From NCBI RefSeq assembly GCF_029541745.1, contig NZ_CP089746.1, positions 4,597,559-4,661,558 on the forward strand: a stretch of DNA of 64,000 nucleotides, in the 5' to 3' direction. Below, piece by piece: positions 1 through 7,359 of this stretch (positions are counted from its first letter, which is position 1; each line of letters begins with the position of its first letter). Under the pieces are notes generated by a model. It searched no databases. It was not told where the DNA came from and worked only from the letters and a program-made list of their open reading frames with translations. Position numbers and translations under genes: made by a program. Origin of the DNA: Streptomyces sp. LX-29 (lineage in GTDB: Bacteria; Actinomycetota; Actinomycetes; Streptomycetales; Streptomycetaceae).

Positions 1-355
1 CGCGCCGCAGCACGGCCCGGATGCGGGCGTCCAGCACCCGCCCCTGCACTGGCTTCACCACATAGTCGTCCGCCCCGGATTCCAGCCCGACCACGACGTC
101 GATGTCGTCGCTGCGTGCGGTCAGCAGGATGATCGGCAGCTGGTCGGTACGCCGGATGCGGCGGCACACCTCGAAGCCGTCGATCCCCGGCAGCATCACG
201 TCCAGCACGATCAGGTCCGGGCGCTGCTCGCGCAGCAGCTTCAGACCGTCCTCACCCGTCGCCGCGGTCGCCACACGGTGGCCCTGGCGGGTCAGGGAGA
301 GTTCGAGGGCCGTGCGGATGGCGTCATCGTCCTCGATCAGCAACAGGAAAGGCAC
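1..355 (-). CDS. afsQ1: Response regulator AfsQ1, N-terminal part (cut by window edge)
   Basis: OmpR-type response regulator; about 118 N-terminal residues are visible and the DNA-binding domain lies beyond base 1. The receiver domain has the acidic pocket (EDDD, residues 8-11), the phospho-acceptor D52 in LIVLDVMLPG, T79 and K101. I chose the GTG at 355 because it gives VPFLLLIEDDD directly at the fold start. It is divergent from the sigma factor gene, the arrangement of afsQ1 and sigQ in S. coelicolor, where AfsQ1 with its kinase AfsQ2 adjusts antibiotic production and nitrogen metabolism. A CseB-like regulator was the alternative, but the divergent SigQ-type gene favours AfsQ1. Confidence 0.88.
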   Translation of the reverse strand, partial: MPFLLLIEDDDAIRTALELSLTRQGHRVATAATGEDGLKLLREQRPDLIVLDVMLPGIDGFEVCRRIRRTDQLPIILLTARSDDIDVVVGLESGADDYVVKPVQGRVLDARIRAVLRR

Positions 356-434
356 TTGGTCATTCTGACCTACTAAGGGCCTGTAGTTCGACCGTCAGGG
401 GCCGAGGCGACAGGTCTGCACAGCACCTCCTCCT

Positions 435-450
435 GTGACAGGTCTGTGAC
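435..450 (+). promoter_or_regulatory. Putative AfsQ1 box (GTGAC-N6-GTGAC)
   Basis: Two GTGAC half sites at 435-439 and 446-450 are separated by exactly six bases. This fits the published AfsQ1 direct-repeat consensus GTnAC-N6-GTnAC. It lies in the divergent spacer between afsQ1 (start 355) and sigQ (start about 560). AfsQ1 is known to bind upstream of sigQ in S. coelicolor, so activation of sigQ from this site is the natural reading. Confidence 0.75.
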
Positions 451-559
451 AGTCGGCGGACAACGCGATGAAACTGGCCCGGCAGTCTTTAGTGCACCGG
501 GAGGACGGCAGCCCGGGAAGCCAGCGGATCAAGCAGGCTCCACCGACGGGGGGCGCGAG

Positions 560-1372
560 ATGAACACACTGCACAGCACTGCTACCAGCGCAGTTCGCAC
601 GCGCCTCCACGACGCCGGCCGGAGCATGGAGAAGTCCGGTGCCGTGAGCGGGCGGGGGTGCGCTCGCGGCGCCGGGCGTCAGCGGCCTCCTTACATGGTG
701 GCCATTGACGCAACGGGGGTAACGGGGGCCGTTACGGGGGCCACGGGGGGCCACGGGGGTAACGGCACTCAGGGGGGTAACGGGGGTAACGGGGGAATCG
801 CGTACGGGGAGGCCACGGGGGAACGGCGCTCCAGCACGCAGTCGGAGGACACCGAAGCGGCGTTCACCGCCTATGTGCAGGAGCGACGCGCCTCCCTGTA
901 CGCCACCGCCTACCACCTGACCGGTGACCGGTTCGAGGCCGAGGACCTGCTGCAGAGCGCGCTGTTCTCGACCTACCGGGCCTGGGACCGGATCAGCGAC
1001 AAGGCGGCCGTCGGCGGCTATCTGCGCCGCACCATGACCAACCTGCACATCAGCGCCTGGCGTCGGCGCAAGCTGAACGAGTACCCGACGGAGGAGCTGC
1101 CGGAGACGGCGGGCGACACCGACGCGATGCGCGGCACCGAGCTGCGCGCGGTGCTCTGGCAGGCGCTCGCCCGGCTGCCCGAGACGCAGCGCACCATGCT
1201 CGTCCTGCGCTACTACGAGGGCCGTACGGACCCGGAGATCGCGGACATCCTGAACATCAGCGTCGGAACGGTCAAGAGCAGCATCTGGCGCTCGCTGCGC
1301 CGGCTGCGCGAGGACGACGTCCTGAGCTTCGGCCGGGACCAGGAAGAGTCCTTCGGCGAGCTCGTCGCCTGA
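560..1372 (+). CDS. sigQ: RNA polymerase sigma factor SigQ (SigE-family ECF-like)
   Basis: Predicted 270-residue sigma factor. Region 2 spans about residues 101-169 and region 4 about 192-253, ending with the helix-turn-helix ISVGTVKSSIWRSLRRL. It should direct RNA polymerase to a small regulon downstream of AfsQ1/AfsQ2. The ATG at 560 is preferred over the in-frame start at 446: it has a G-rich ribosome site just before it, and 446 falls inside the AfsQ1 box. Residues about 50-80 are a Gly/Thr/Asn-rich insert encoded by repeated CGGGGG blocks, which is unusual for the family. A 19-bp hairpin follows the gene. Confidence 0.85.
   Translation: MNTLHSTATSAVRTRLHDAGRSMEKSGAVSGRGCARGAGRQRPPYMVAIDATGVTGAVTGATGGHGGNGTQGGNGGNGGIAYGEATGERRSSTQSEDTEAAFTAYVQERRASLYATAYHLTGDRFEAEDLLQSALFSTYRAWDRISDKAAVGGYLRRTMTNLHISAWRRRKLNEYPTEELPETAGDTDAMRGTELRAVLWQALARLPETQRTMLVLRYYEGRTDPEIADILNISVGTVKSSIWRSLRRLREDDVLSFGRDQEESFGELVA
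713..803 (+). repeat. G-rich degenerate tandem repeat inside sigQ
   Basis: Eight or so degenerate copies of a (T/C)AACGGGGG or CCACGGGGG unit lie in frame in the N-terminal part of sigQ. They encode TG, GGH, GGN and GGNGG runs between the start region and sigma region 2. Regular runs of five or six G could form a G-quadruplex on the coding strand. Similar CACGGGGG and AACGGGGG blocks recur just after the gene at about 1385-1402. Confidence 0.8.
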
Positions 1373-1433
1373 CACGCCGAAGGTCACGGGGGAAACGGGG
1401 GCCCGTCATTCGGGGGAGTGACGGGAGCAAGTG

Positions 1434-1480
1434 AAAGAGCGGGACCGGGCAGTCGGGGGTCTGCCCGGTCCCGCTCTTTT
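1434..1480. terminator. Strong bidirectional hairpin terminator
   Basis: A perfect 19-bp stem with an 8-base loop (1453-1460) starts about 60 bases after the sigQ stop. The right arm ends in CTCTTTT and the left arm begins with AAAGAG, so it should work in both directions between the convergent sigQ and kinase-like genes. Confidence 0.85.
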
Positions 1481-1521
1481 CGCGTGTTCGCCTCCGGCGC
1501 GGGCGTGCGGGGTCCGCGGGG

Positions 1522-1566
1522 CCGCGGTGTCCGCGGTGTCCGCGGTGTCCGCGGTGTCCGCGGTGC
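1522..1566. repeat. Five-copy 9-bp tandem repeat (CCGCGGTGT)
   Basis: Four exact copies and one copy with a final base change of the unit CCGCGGTGT run head to tail. They lie between the sigQ terminator and the stop codon of the convergent kinase-like gene, in non-coding DNA on both strands. Each unit contains the palindrome CCGCGG. Confidence 0.85.
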
Positions 1567-1602
1567 CCGCGGCCGTCGAGCGGGAGTCCGGCCGGCCGGA
1601 TG

Positions 1603-2376
1603 TCAGCCCGCGGTCGCGGTCGTCTCGGGCGCCGGCACGGAAGTCGTCGCCGGGGCGCCCGTGGCGGCCGTCGCCGCCGGCTTGACCTTCGCGTACGTAC
1701 GGCCGGCGGCCGCCGCGGCGGCGATGCGGCCCATGGCCTCGTCCCTGTCGCAGGCGTGCGCGCCCAGCGAGCGCTGGCGGGCCACGATGCCGCGCTCGGC
1801 GCGCATCAGCCGCCAGCCGCGGCGCACCAGATAGCCGGCGGGCTTGCGGCCCTCGCGCAGATCGCGGATCAGCCGCCGCCGGAAGGTGGTGCCGGGCCGG
1901 CCGCGCAGACACAACGCGTCCGCCAGCACGCCCAGCCGCTGGCAGCGCTCGATGATGTCCGCGGCGAAGATCCCCTCGGCGATGAAGAGCGGCGTGCGGC
2001 CGATCTCCAGGAACTCCTCGCCCACCCGGGAGCTGGTGGCGATGTCGTAGACCGGGACGGCCGCCCGCGCGGTGGCGCACAGCGACTCGATCGCCGCGAC
2101 CGCCGCGTCCGCGTCCCAGGACAGCGGGGAGTCCCAGTCGGTCCCCCCGCCCCCCGGCAGTTGCGGCAGCGAGGGGTCGTCGGCCTCCTTGTAGAAATCG
2201 TCCAGGTTGAGCACGGGCAGCCCGGTGCGGGCGGCGAGGGACGACTTTCCGCAACCGGAGGGGCCGGTCAGCAGGACGACGCGGGCGGCGGTGGGATGGC
2301 AGGTCACGGGATACCAGTGTGAGGCATTGCGCCGGTCGGGGGACCATCCGGGGCGCATGAGTGACGGTTCCGGCAT
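1603..2376 (-). CDS. Uridine kinase-like P-loop kinase
   Basis: Predicted 257-residue soluble P-loop kinase. The Walker A motif GPSGCGKS is at residues 38-45, followed by LNLDDFYKE, the typical uridine/pantothenate kinase acidic motif, and later IAEGIFAADI. The fold suggests phosphorylation of a small nucleoside-like substrate; uridine kinase is the best guess, and a nucleoside salvage role would suit the deoC and phosphorylase genes nearby. The start is uncertain: ATG 2376, an ATG six codons later, or a GTG eight residues before RVVLLTG are all possible. The C-terminal 40 residues are Ala/Thr-rich and look disordered. Confidence 0.75.
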   Translation of the reverse strand: MPEPSLMRPGWSPDRRNASHWYPVTCHPTAARVVLLTGPSGCGKSSLAARTGLPVLNLDDFYKEADDPSLPQLPGGGGTDWDSPLSWDADAAVAAIESLCATARAAVPVYDIATSSRVGEEFLEIGRTPLFIAEGIFAADIIERCQRLGVLADALCLRGRPGTTFRRRLIRDLREGRKPAGYLVRRGWRLMRAERGIVARQRSLGAHACDRDEAMGRIAAAAAAGRTYAKVKPAATAATGAPATTSVPAPETTATAG

Positions 2377-2453
2377 GCCTCAACTACGCTGCGCATCTTA
2401 ACGATTACGCATTGCGACTCCGTGAGCGTCCATCCCGACACTGGCAGGTGGCC

Positions 2454-2972
2454 ATGGCCTCTTCCGCACGGCACGCGCGACATCGCGCCCGTCACGTCCG
2501 TCCGCAGCCCAGCCTCGTCCAGCGGGCGCTGCTCCGCACCGGGTTCGCCGTGTCGGCGGCCGGGGCGGCCCTGGGGGCCGGCGGGGCGGCGGCGACCGCG
2601 CAGGCGGCCGAACGGGCGGAGGAGCCCAAGGCGGTCAGCCTCAACGCGCCGGTCGCCGGGGTCGCCGCGGCCAACCTCAAGGCCGACGACCTGCAACTGC
2701 CCGACGTGGGGGAGGCGAAGGTGCAGCCGGGCAGGCTCTCGCTGCCGGCGGCGCTGGAGTTCGGACTGAACAGCGCCGCCTCCCCGGTCAAGGACGCGCA
2801 GCCCAACCCGCTGGCCAACACCCCCGTCGACCCGCTCAACAACGCGATCGGCACCCAGATCGCCGACTTCCCCACGGTGAGCACCAGCGCCGTCACCGGT
2901 CCGCTGACGCGCGGCGCGAAGCTCCGGGAGCTGCCGCTGGTGGGCGGCGCGATGAGGGCGCTGCCCGGCTGA
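2454..2972 (+). CDS. Small secreted Ala-rich protein of unknown function
   Basis: Predicted 172 residues. An Arg/His-rich N-terminus (residues 1-20) is followed by a hydrophobic Ala/Gly segment, about residues 28-50, ending in an AQA-type signal peptidase site, so export is likely. The mature part contains no domain I recognise; it is Pro/Leu/Asn-rich with a repeated NPLAN, DPLNN pattern. The start ATG 2454 is divergent from the kinase-like gene, so the two share a short promoter region at 2377-2453. A 19-bp hairpin follows. Confidence 0.7.
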   Translation: MASSARHARHRARHVRPQPSLVQRALLRTGFAVSAAGAALGAGGAAATAQAAERAEEPKAVSLNAPVAGVAAANLKADDLQLPDVGEAKVQPGRLSLPAALEFGLNSAASPVKDAQPNPLANTPVDPLNNAIGTQIADFPTVSTSAVTGPLTRGAKLRELPLVGGAMRALPG

Positions 2973-2998
2973 GGCCGGCCGGACCGGGCCTGGAAACG

Positions 2999-3041
2999 GC
3001 GGCGGCTCCCGTACGGCGTGGTGCCGTACGGGAGCCGCCGC
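2999..3041. terminator. Bidirectional hairpin terminator
   Basis: A perfect 19-bp stem with a 5-base loop sits between the convergent small secreted protein gene and the truncated aldehyde dehydrogenase gene. There is no T-run, as is usual for Streptomyces terminators. Confidence 0.75.
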
Positions 3042-3095
3042 TGTATGCGCGCGAGGCGCCCGGGAGCGCCCGGAGTGCCGGGGCCGGTGCCGGGA

Positions 3096-3968
3096 TCAGG
3101 TCCCGATCGGGTGCCAGACCGTCTTGGTCTCCAGGAAGGAGAGCAGGCGGTCGGTGCCCGGCTCCGCGAGCCAGTCCACAGCCTGTGGACGAACCACGCG
3201 CTTGAGGTTGTCCGCGGCGGCCTTCTCCAGCGCCACGGCCAGCTCGCCGTGCAGCTCGCCGGCCGCGCCGACCAGGTCGATCGCGTTGACGTCCTGGTGC
3301 GCGGCGAGCGGGCCGGACAGCTCGGCCGTCCTGCCGGACAGGATGTTGACCACACCGCCGGGGACGTCGGAGGTCGCGAGCACCTCGCCCAGGGACAGCG
3401 CGGGCAGCGGGGCGTGCTCGCTGGCCACGACGACGACCGTGTTGCCGGTGACGATCGCCGGGGCGATCACCGACACCAGGCCCAGGAAGGACGACTCCTG
3501 CGGGGCCAGCAGCGCCACGACGCCGGTCGGCTCGGGCGTGGAGAGGTTGAAGTACGGCCCGGCCACCGGGTTGGCGGCGCCCGCGATCTGGGCGACCTTG
3601 TCGGACCAGCCCGCGTACCAGATCCAGCGGTCGATGGCGGCGTCCACCTGGGCGGCGGCCTTCGACTTGGACAGCCCCTCGGCGTCGGAGACCTCCGCGA
3701 CGAACTGGTCGCGACGGCCCTCCAGCATCTCGGCGACGCGGTAGAGGATCTGGCCGCGGTTGTACGCGGTGGCGCCCGACCAGCCCGGGAACGCCTTGCG
3801 GGCCGCGACGACCGCGTCCCGGGCGTCCTTGCGGGACGACAGCGGGGCGTTCGCCAGCCACTTGCCCTTCGAGTCGGTCACCTCGTACACCCGCCCGCTC
3901 TCGGACCGGGGGAACTTGCCCCCGACGAACAGCTTGTAGGTCTTGAGGACGCTCAAACGATCAGACAT
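3096..3968 (-). CDS. Truncated aldehyde dehydrogenase-like protein lacking the catalytic half
   Basis: Predicted 290 residues, against about 480 for a complete aldehyde dehydrogenase. It aligns by eye with the N-terminal and NAD-binding part of the upstream full-length enzyme (VTGNTVVVVASEHAPLPAL, VPGGVVNILSG) but stops after the segment matching FTGSTEVGK. It therefore has neither the catalytic Glu (LELGGK) nor the catalytic Cys region. It is the last gene of the deoC operon, with its ATG overlapping the upstream stop by eight bases, so the two proteins are made together. It is probably a non-catalytic partner that forms a mixed complex, like the second domain of ALDH16 proteins. No frameshift or decay is visible, so it is not called a pseudogene. 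Confidence 0.85.
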   Translation of the reverse strand: MSDRLSVLKTYKLFVGGKFPRSESGRVYEVTDSKGKWLANAPLSSRKDARDAVVAARKAFPGWSGATAYNRGQILYRVAEMLEGRRDQFVAEVSDAEGLSKSKAAAQVDAAIDRWIWYAGWSDKVAQIAGAANPVAGPYFNLSTPEPTGVVALLAPQESSFLGLVSVIAPAIVTGNTVVVVASEHAPLPALSLGEVLATSDVPGGVVNILSGRTAELSGPLAAHQDVNAIDLVGAAGELHGELAVALEKAAADNLKRVVRPQAVDWLAEPGTDRLLSFLETKTVWHPIGT

Positions 3969-5391
3969 TGAGGTACGCCTCCAGACCGTGACGGCCGCCC
4001 TCGCGGCCGAAGCCCGACTCCTTGTAGCCACCGAACGGGGAGGCCGGGTCGAACTGGTTGAACGTGTTGGACCAGACGACACCCGCCCGGAGCTTGTTCG
4101 CCATCCACAGCATGCGGCTGGCCTTCTCCGTCCAGACGCCCGCCGACAGGCCGTACGGAGTGTTGTTGGCCTTCTCCACGGCCTCCTCCGGGGTGCGGAA
4201 GGTCAGCACCGACAGGACCGGGCCGAAGACCTCCTCGCGGGCGATGCGGTGCGCCTGGGTGACCCCGGTGAAGAGGGTCGGGGCGAACCAGTAGCCCTCG
4301 CCCGGTAGCTCGCAGGCCGGGGCCCAGCGCTCGGCGCCCTCGGCCTCGCCGGCCTCGGCCAGCGCCTTGATGCGGGCCAGCTGCTCGGCGGAGTTGATCG
4401 CGCCGATGTCGGTGTTCTTGTCCAGCGGGTCGCCGACCCGCAGGGTGCTCATCCGGCGCTTCAGCGAGTCCAGCAGCTCCTCGGCCACCGACTCCTGCAC
4501 CAGCAGCCGGGAGCCCGCGCAGCAGACGTGGCCCTGGTTGAAGAAGATGCCGCGCACGATGCCCTCGACGGCCTGGTCGATGGCGGCGTCGTCGAAGACG
4601 ATGTTCGCGGCCTTGCCGCCCAGCTCCAGGGTCAGCTTCTTGTCGGTGCCCGCGACGCCGCGTGCGATGGCCTTGCCGACCTCGGTGGAACCGGTGAAGG
4701 CGACCTTGTTGACGTCCGGGTGGGCGACCAGCGCGGCGCCGGTGGAGCCGTCGCCGGTGACGATGTTGACGACGCCCCGGGGCAGCCCCGCCTGACGGCA
4801 CACGTCGGCGAAGAACAGCGCCGACAGCGGCGTGGTCTCGGCCGGCTTGAGCACCACCGTGTTGCCGGTGGCCAGCGCCGGAGCGATCTTCCAGGCGAGC
4901 ATCATCAGCGGGAAGTTCCACGGGATGACCTGGCCCGCCACGCCCAGCGGGCGCGGGTCGGGGCCGAAGCCGGCGTGGTCGAGCTTGTCCGCCCAGCCCG
5001 CGTAGTAGAAGAAGTGCGCCGCGGTGATCGGCAGGTCGAAGTCGCGCGACTCCTTGATCGGCTTGCCGTTGTCCAGCGACTCCAGCACGGCCAGCTCGCG
5101 CGAGCGCTCCTGGATGATGCGCGCGATGCGGAAGAGGTACTTGGCGCGCTCGGAGCCGGGCAGCGCCGACCACTTCTCGAACGCCTTGCGGGCGGCCCGG
5201 ACCGCGCGGTCCACATCGGCGTCGCCCGCCTGGGCCACCTCGGCCAGGACCTCTTCGTTGGCGGGGGAGACGGTCTTGAAGACCTTGCCGTCGGCGGCGT
5301 CGGCGAACTCGCCGTCGATGAAGAGCCCGTAGGACGGGGCGATGTCGACGACCGCGCGCGACTCGGGCGCCGGTGCGTATTCAAAAGCCAT
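3961..5391 (-). CDS. NAD(P)-dependent aldehyde dehydrogenase
   Basis: Full-length 476-residue aldehyde dehydrogenase. The general base E256 is in LELGGK, the nucleophile C290 is in FFNQGHVCCAGSR, and the cofactor loop is FTGSTEVGK (about 232-240). The residue two before the cysteine is His where most family members have Gln or Glu. It should oxidise an aldehyde to the acid in the cytoplasm. It lies three bases after deoC, whose product splits deoxyribose 5-phosphate into glyceraldehyde 3-phosphate and acetaldehyde, so acetaldehyde is the likely substrate (inferred from context). Confidence 0.92.
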   Translation of the reverse strand: MAFEYAPAPESRAVVDIAPSYGLFIDGEFADAADGKVFKTVSPANEEVLAEVAQAGDADVDRAVRAARKAFEKWSALPGSERAKYLFRIARIIQERSRELAVLESLDNGKPIKESRDFDLPITAAHFFYYAGWADKLDHAGFGPDPRPLGVAGQVIPWNFPLMMLAWKIAPALATGNTVVLKPAETTPLSALFFADVCRQAGLPRGVVNIVTGDGSTGAALVAHPDVNKVAFTGSTEVGKAIARGVAGTDKKLTLELGGKAANIVFDDAAIDQAVEGIVRGIFFNQGHVCCAGSRLLVQESVAEELLDSLKRRMSTLRVGDPLDKNTDIGAINSAEQLARIKALAEAGEAEGAERWAPACELPGEGYWFAPTLFTGVTQAHRIAREEVFGPVLSVLTFRTPEEAVEKANNTPYGLSAGVWTEKASRMLWMANKLRAGVVWSNTFNQFDPASPFGGYKESGFGREGGRHGLEAYLNV

Positions 5392-5394
5392 GGG

Positions 5395-6399
5395 TCAGTC
5401 CACCGTCACGTAGTCGGGACCGGAGTAGCGCCCGGTGCTGAGCTTCTGGCGCTGCATCAGCAGGTCGTTGAGGAGGCTGGAGGCGCCGAAGCGGAACCAG
5501 TCGGGGTTGAGCCACTGCTCACCCGCGACCTCGTTGACCATCACCAGGTACTTGATGGCGTCCTTGGTGGTACGGATGCCGCCCGCCGGCTTCACGCCGA
5601 CCTGCACCCCGGTGGTGGCGTGGAAGTCGCGCACGGCCTCCAGCATCAGCAGCGTGACGGGCGGGGTGGCGTTCACGGCCACCTTGCCGGTCGAGGTCTT
5701 GATGAAGTCGGCGCCGGCCAGCATCGCCAGCCAGGAGACGCGACGGACGTTGTCGTAGGTCTGCAGCTCGCCGGTCTCGAAGATGACCTTCAGATGGGCG
5801 GCGGTGCCGTCCTCGCGGTGGCAGGCCTCCTTGACGGCCTTGATCTCCTCGAAGACGGACATGTAGCGGCCGGTGAGGAACGCGCCCCGGTCGATCACCA
5901 TGTCGATCTCGTCGGCCCCGGCCGCCACCGCGTCGCGGGTGTCGGCCAGCTTGATCGGCAGCGCCGCCCGCCCCGCCGGGAAGGCGGTGGCGACGGAGGC
6001 GACGTTGATCTCCGGAGCGCCGTTGCGGAGCAGCGCCTCCTTGGCGGTGGCCACCATGTCGGGGTAGACGCAGATCGCGGCGACCTTGGGGGCGCTGCGG
6101 TCGGTGGGGTCGGGGTGGACGCCCTTGGCGCACAGCGCCCGGACCTTGCCGGGGGTGTCCGCACCTTCCAGGGTCGTCAGGTCGATCATCGAGATGGCGA
6201 GGTCGATGGCGTACGCCTTCGCCGTGGTCTTGATGGAGCGGGTGCCGAGGCTGGCGGCCCGGCCCTGCAGACCGACCGCGTCGACGCCCGGCAGGCCGTG
6301 CAGGAAGCGGCGCAGCGCGGCGTCGTTGGCGGTTACGTCCGCCATCGCGGCCAGTCGCTCCGCGGCGTCCTTGCCGTATGCGGGAACTGTGGTGGGCAT
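5395..6399 (-). CDS. deoC: Deoxyribose-phosphate aldolase DeoC
   Basis: Predicted 334-residue class I aldolase that cleaves 2-deoxyribose 5-phosphate to acetaldehyde and glyceraldehyde 3-phosphate in deoxynucleoside breakdown. The Schiff-base lysine is K234 in ADFIKTSTGK and the assisting lysine is K270 in VGVKPAGGI. It is longer than E. coli DeoC (259 residues), with a helical N-terminal extension as in animal DERA. It leads a three-gene operon with two aldehyde dehydrogenases. The start is ATG 6399; a GTG two codons upstream is possible. A 12-bp palindrome at 6419-6430 is 19 bases before the start and is probably an operator. Confidence 0.95.
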   Translation of the reverse strand: MPTTVPAYGKDAAERLAAMADVTANDAALRRFLHGLPGVDAVGLQGRAASLGTRSIKTTAKAYAIDLAISMIDLTTLEGADTPGKVRALCAKGVHPDPTDRSAPKVAAICVYPDMVATAKEALLRNGAPEINVASVATAFPAGRAALPIKLADTRDAVAAGADEIDMVIDRGAFLTGRYMSVFEEIKAVKEACHREDGTAAHLKVIFETGELQTYDNVRRVSWLAMLAGADFIKTSTGKVAVNATPPVTLLMLEAVRDFHATTGVQVGVKPAGGIRTTKDAIKYLVMVNEVAGEQWLNPDWFRFGASSLLNDLLMQRQKLSTGRYSGPDYVTVD

Positions 6400-6418
6400 G
6401 GTCACCAGGTGAGCATAT

Positions 6419-6430
6419 CTACGCGCGTAG
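6419..6430. promoter_or_regulatory. Palindromic operator candidate upstream of deoC
   Basis: The perfect palindrome CTACGCGCGTAG lies 20-31 bases upstream of the deoC start. An identical copy lies 26-37 bases upstream of the purine nucleoside phosphorylase start (11707-11718). Position and identity suggest one repressor controls both genes; the regulator is not known to me. Confidence 0.7.
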
Positions 6431-6606
6431 CTTCCTGTCACCCCCTCGCTGCCACTATTAGCGGGGTGCCGCTCATTTGATGCCGTTCCGCGTTCGTTCC
6501 GCGTTCGTACCGCAATCTGACGTGGTGTCGATGGGTGAGCGGTCGTTGTCGTACCGCAACATCCGTCACAGGGGTCACGGTCAGGCCGTCGGGCAGAATC
6601 GGGCGC

Positions 6607-7251
6607 ATGACGAGCCCGGACGACTCCGATCACTCCGCCCCCGACGAGGCCCCGTACGCCGACCGCGTCTTCCGCTCCTCGGGCGGCATCGCGGGCGGGG
6701 TGCTGCTGCTGGCGCTGAGCGCCTGGCTCGGCGGCGACGCGGTGGTCCAGGGCGAGGGGCGCACCCCCTGGCTGGCGCTGGCCGGACTGCTCTTCGCGGT
6801 CCCGCTGATCGTCGCCTTCACCCTGCGCCCGGCCGTCTTCGCGGGCCGCGACCGGCTCCGGATCCGCAACCCCTTCCGCACGATCGCCCTGCCGTGGGCC
6901 TCGGTGGAGGCGGTCCGCTCCGGCTACTCCAGCGAGGTGCTGGCGGGCGGCGCGAAGTACCAGCTGTGGGCGATCCCGGTCTCGCTGCGCCAGCGCAAGC
7001 GGGCCGCCCGCCAGCAGAGCCGCGCCGCGGCGGAGGACCCCACGGGCCGCACCACCGCCCAGCACGACCTGGGCAACGGCGATCTGCGAGCCCCCTCCGA
7101 CCAGGCCATCGCCGACCTCCGCGAGCTCGCCGAGACCCAGGCCGCCCACCCGGAGGCCCAGGGGGAGCCCGAGGTCCGCTGGGCCTACGAGGTCCTGGGC
7201 CCCGCGGGAGCGGGGATCGTGGTCCTGGCGGTACTGCTGGCCATGGGCTGA
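6607..7251 (+). CDS. PH-domain membrane protein
   Basis: Predicted 214 residues. Two hydrophobic helices (about residues 24-44 and 57-75) are followed by a cytoplasmic PH-like segment containing RDRLRIRNPFRTIALPWASVEAV, then a charged linker and a C-terminal helix ending in VVLAVLLAMG. This layout is that of the actinobacterial PH domain-containing membrane proteins of unknown function. The start at ATG 6607 removes an unlikely Arg-rich extension. It is a single-gene unit divergent from deoC. Confidence 0.75.
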   Translation: MTSPDDSDHSAPDEAPYADRVFRSSGGIAGGVLLLALSAWLGGDAVVQGEGRTPWLALAGLLFAVPLIVAFTLRPAVFAGRDRLRIRNPFRTIALPWASVEAVRSGYSSEVLAGGAKYQLWAIPVSLRQRKRAARQQSRAAAEDPTGRTTAQHDLGNGDLRAPSDQAIADLRELAETQAAHPEAQGEPEVRWAYEVLGPAGAGIVVLAVLLAMG

Positions 7252-7359
7252 CGGCCACCGCTCACGGATCCGGCCAGGACGTTCGTCCGCGCACCCGGCT
7301 TTGCTACGCGGCGGCCGCGCTCACCGACTCGGCGAGCGCGGCCGCCTCGCCTTTGAGCC

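Noticed and set aside
1..355. CseB (SigE operon) instead of AfsQ1
   Set aside because: The sigma factor is divergent, not upstream in the same operon, and the spacer has an AfsQ1 box.
3096..3968. Pseudogene call for the short aldehyde dehydrogenase
   Set aside because: The frame is intact, ends cleanly and overlaps the upstream gene in an operon style. It looks like a maintained partner protein.
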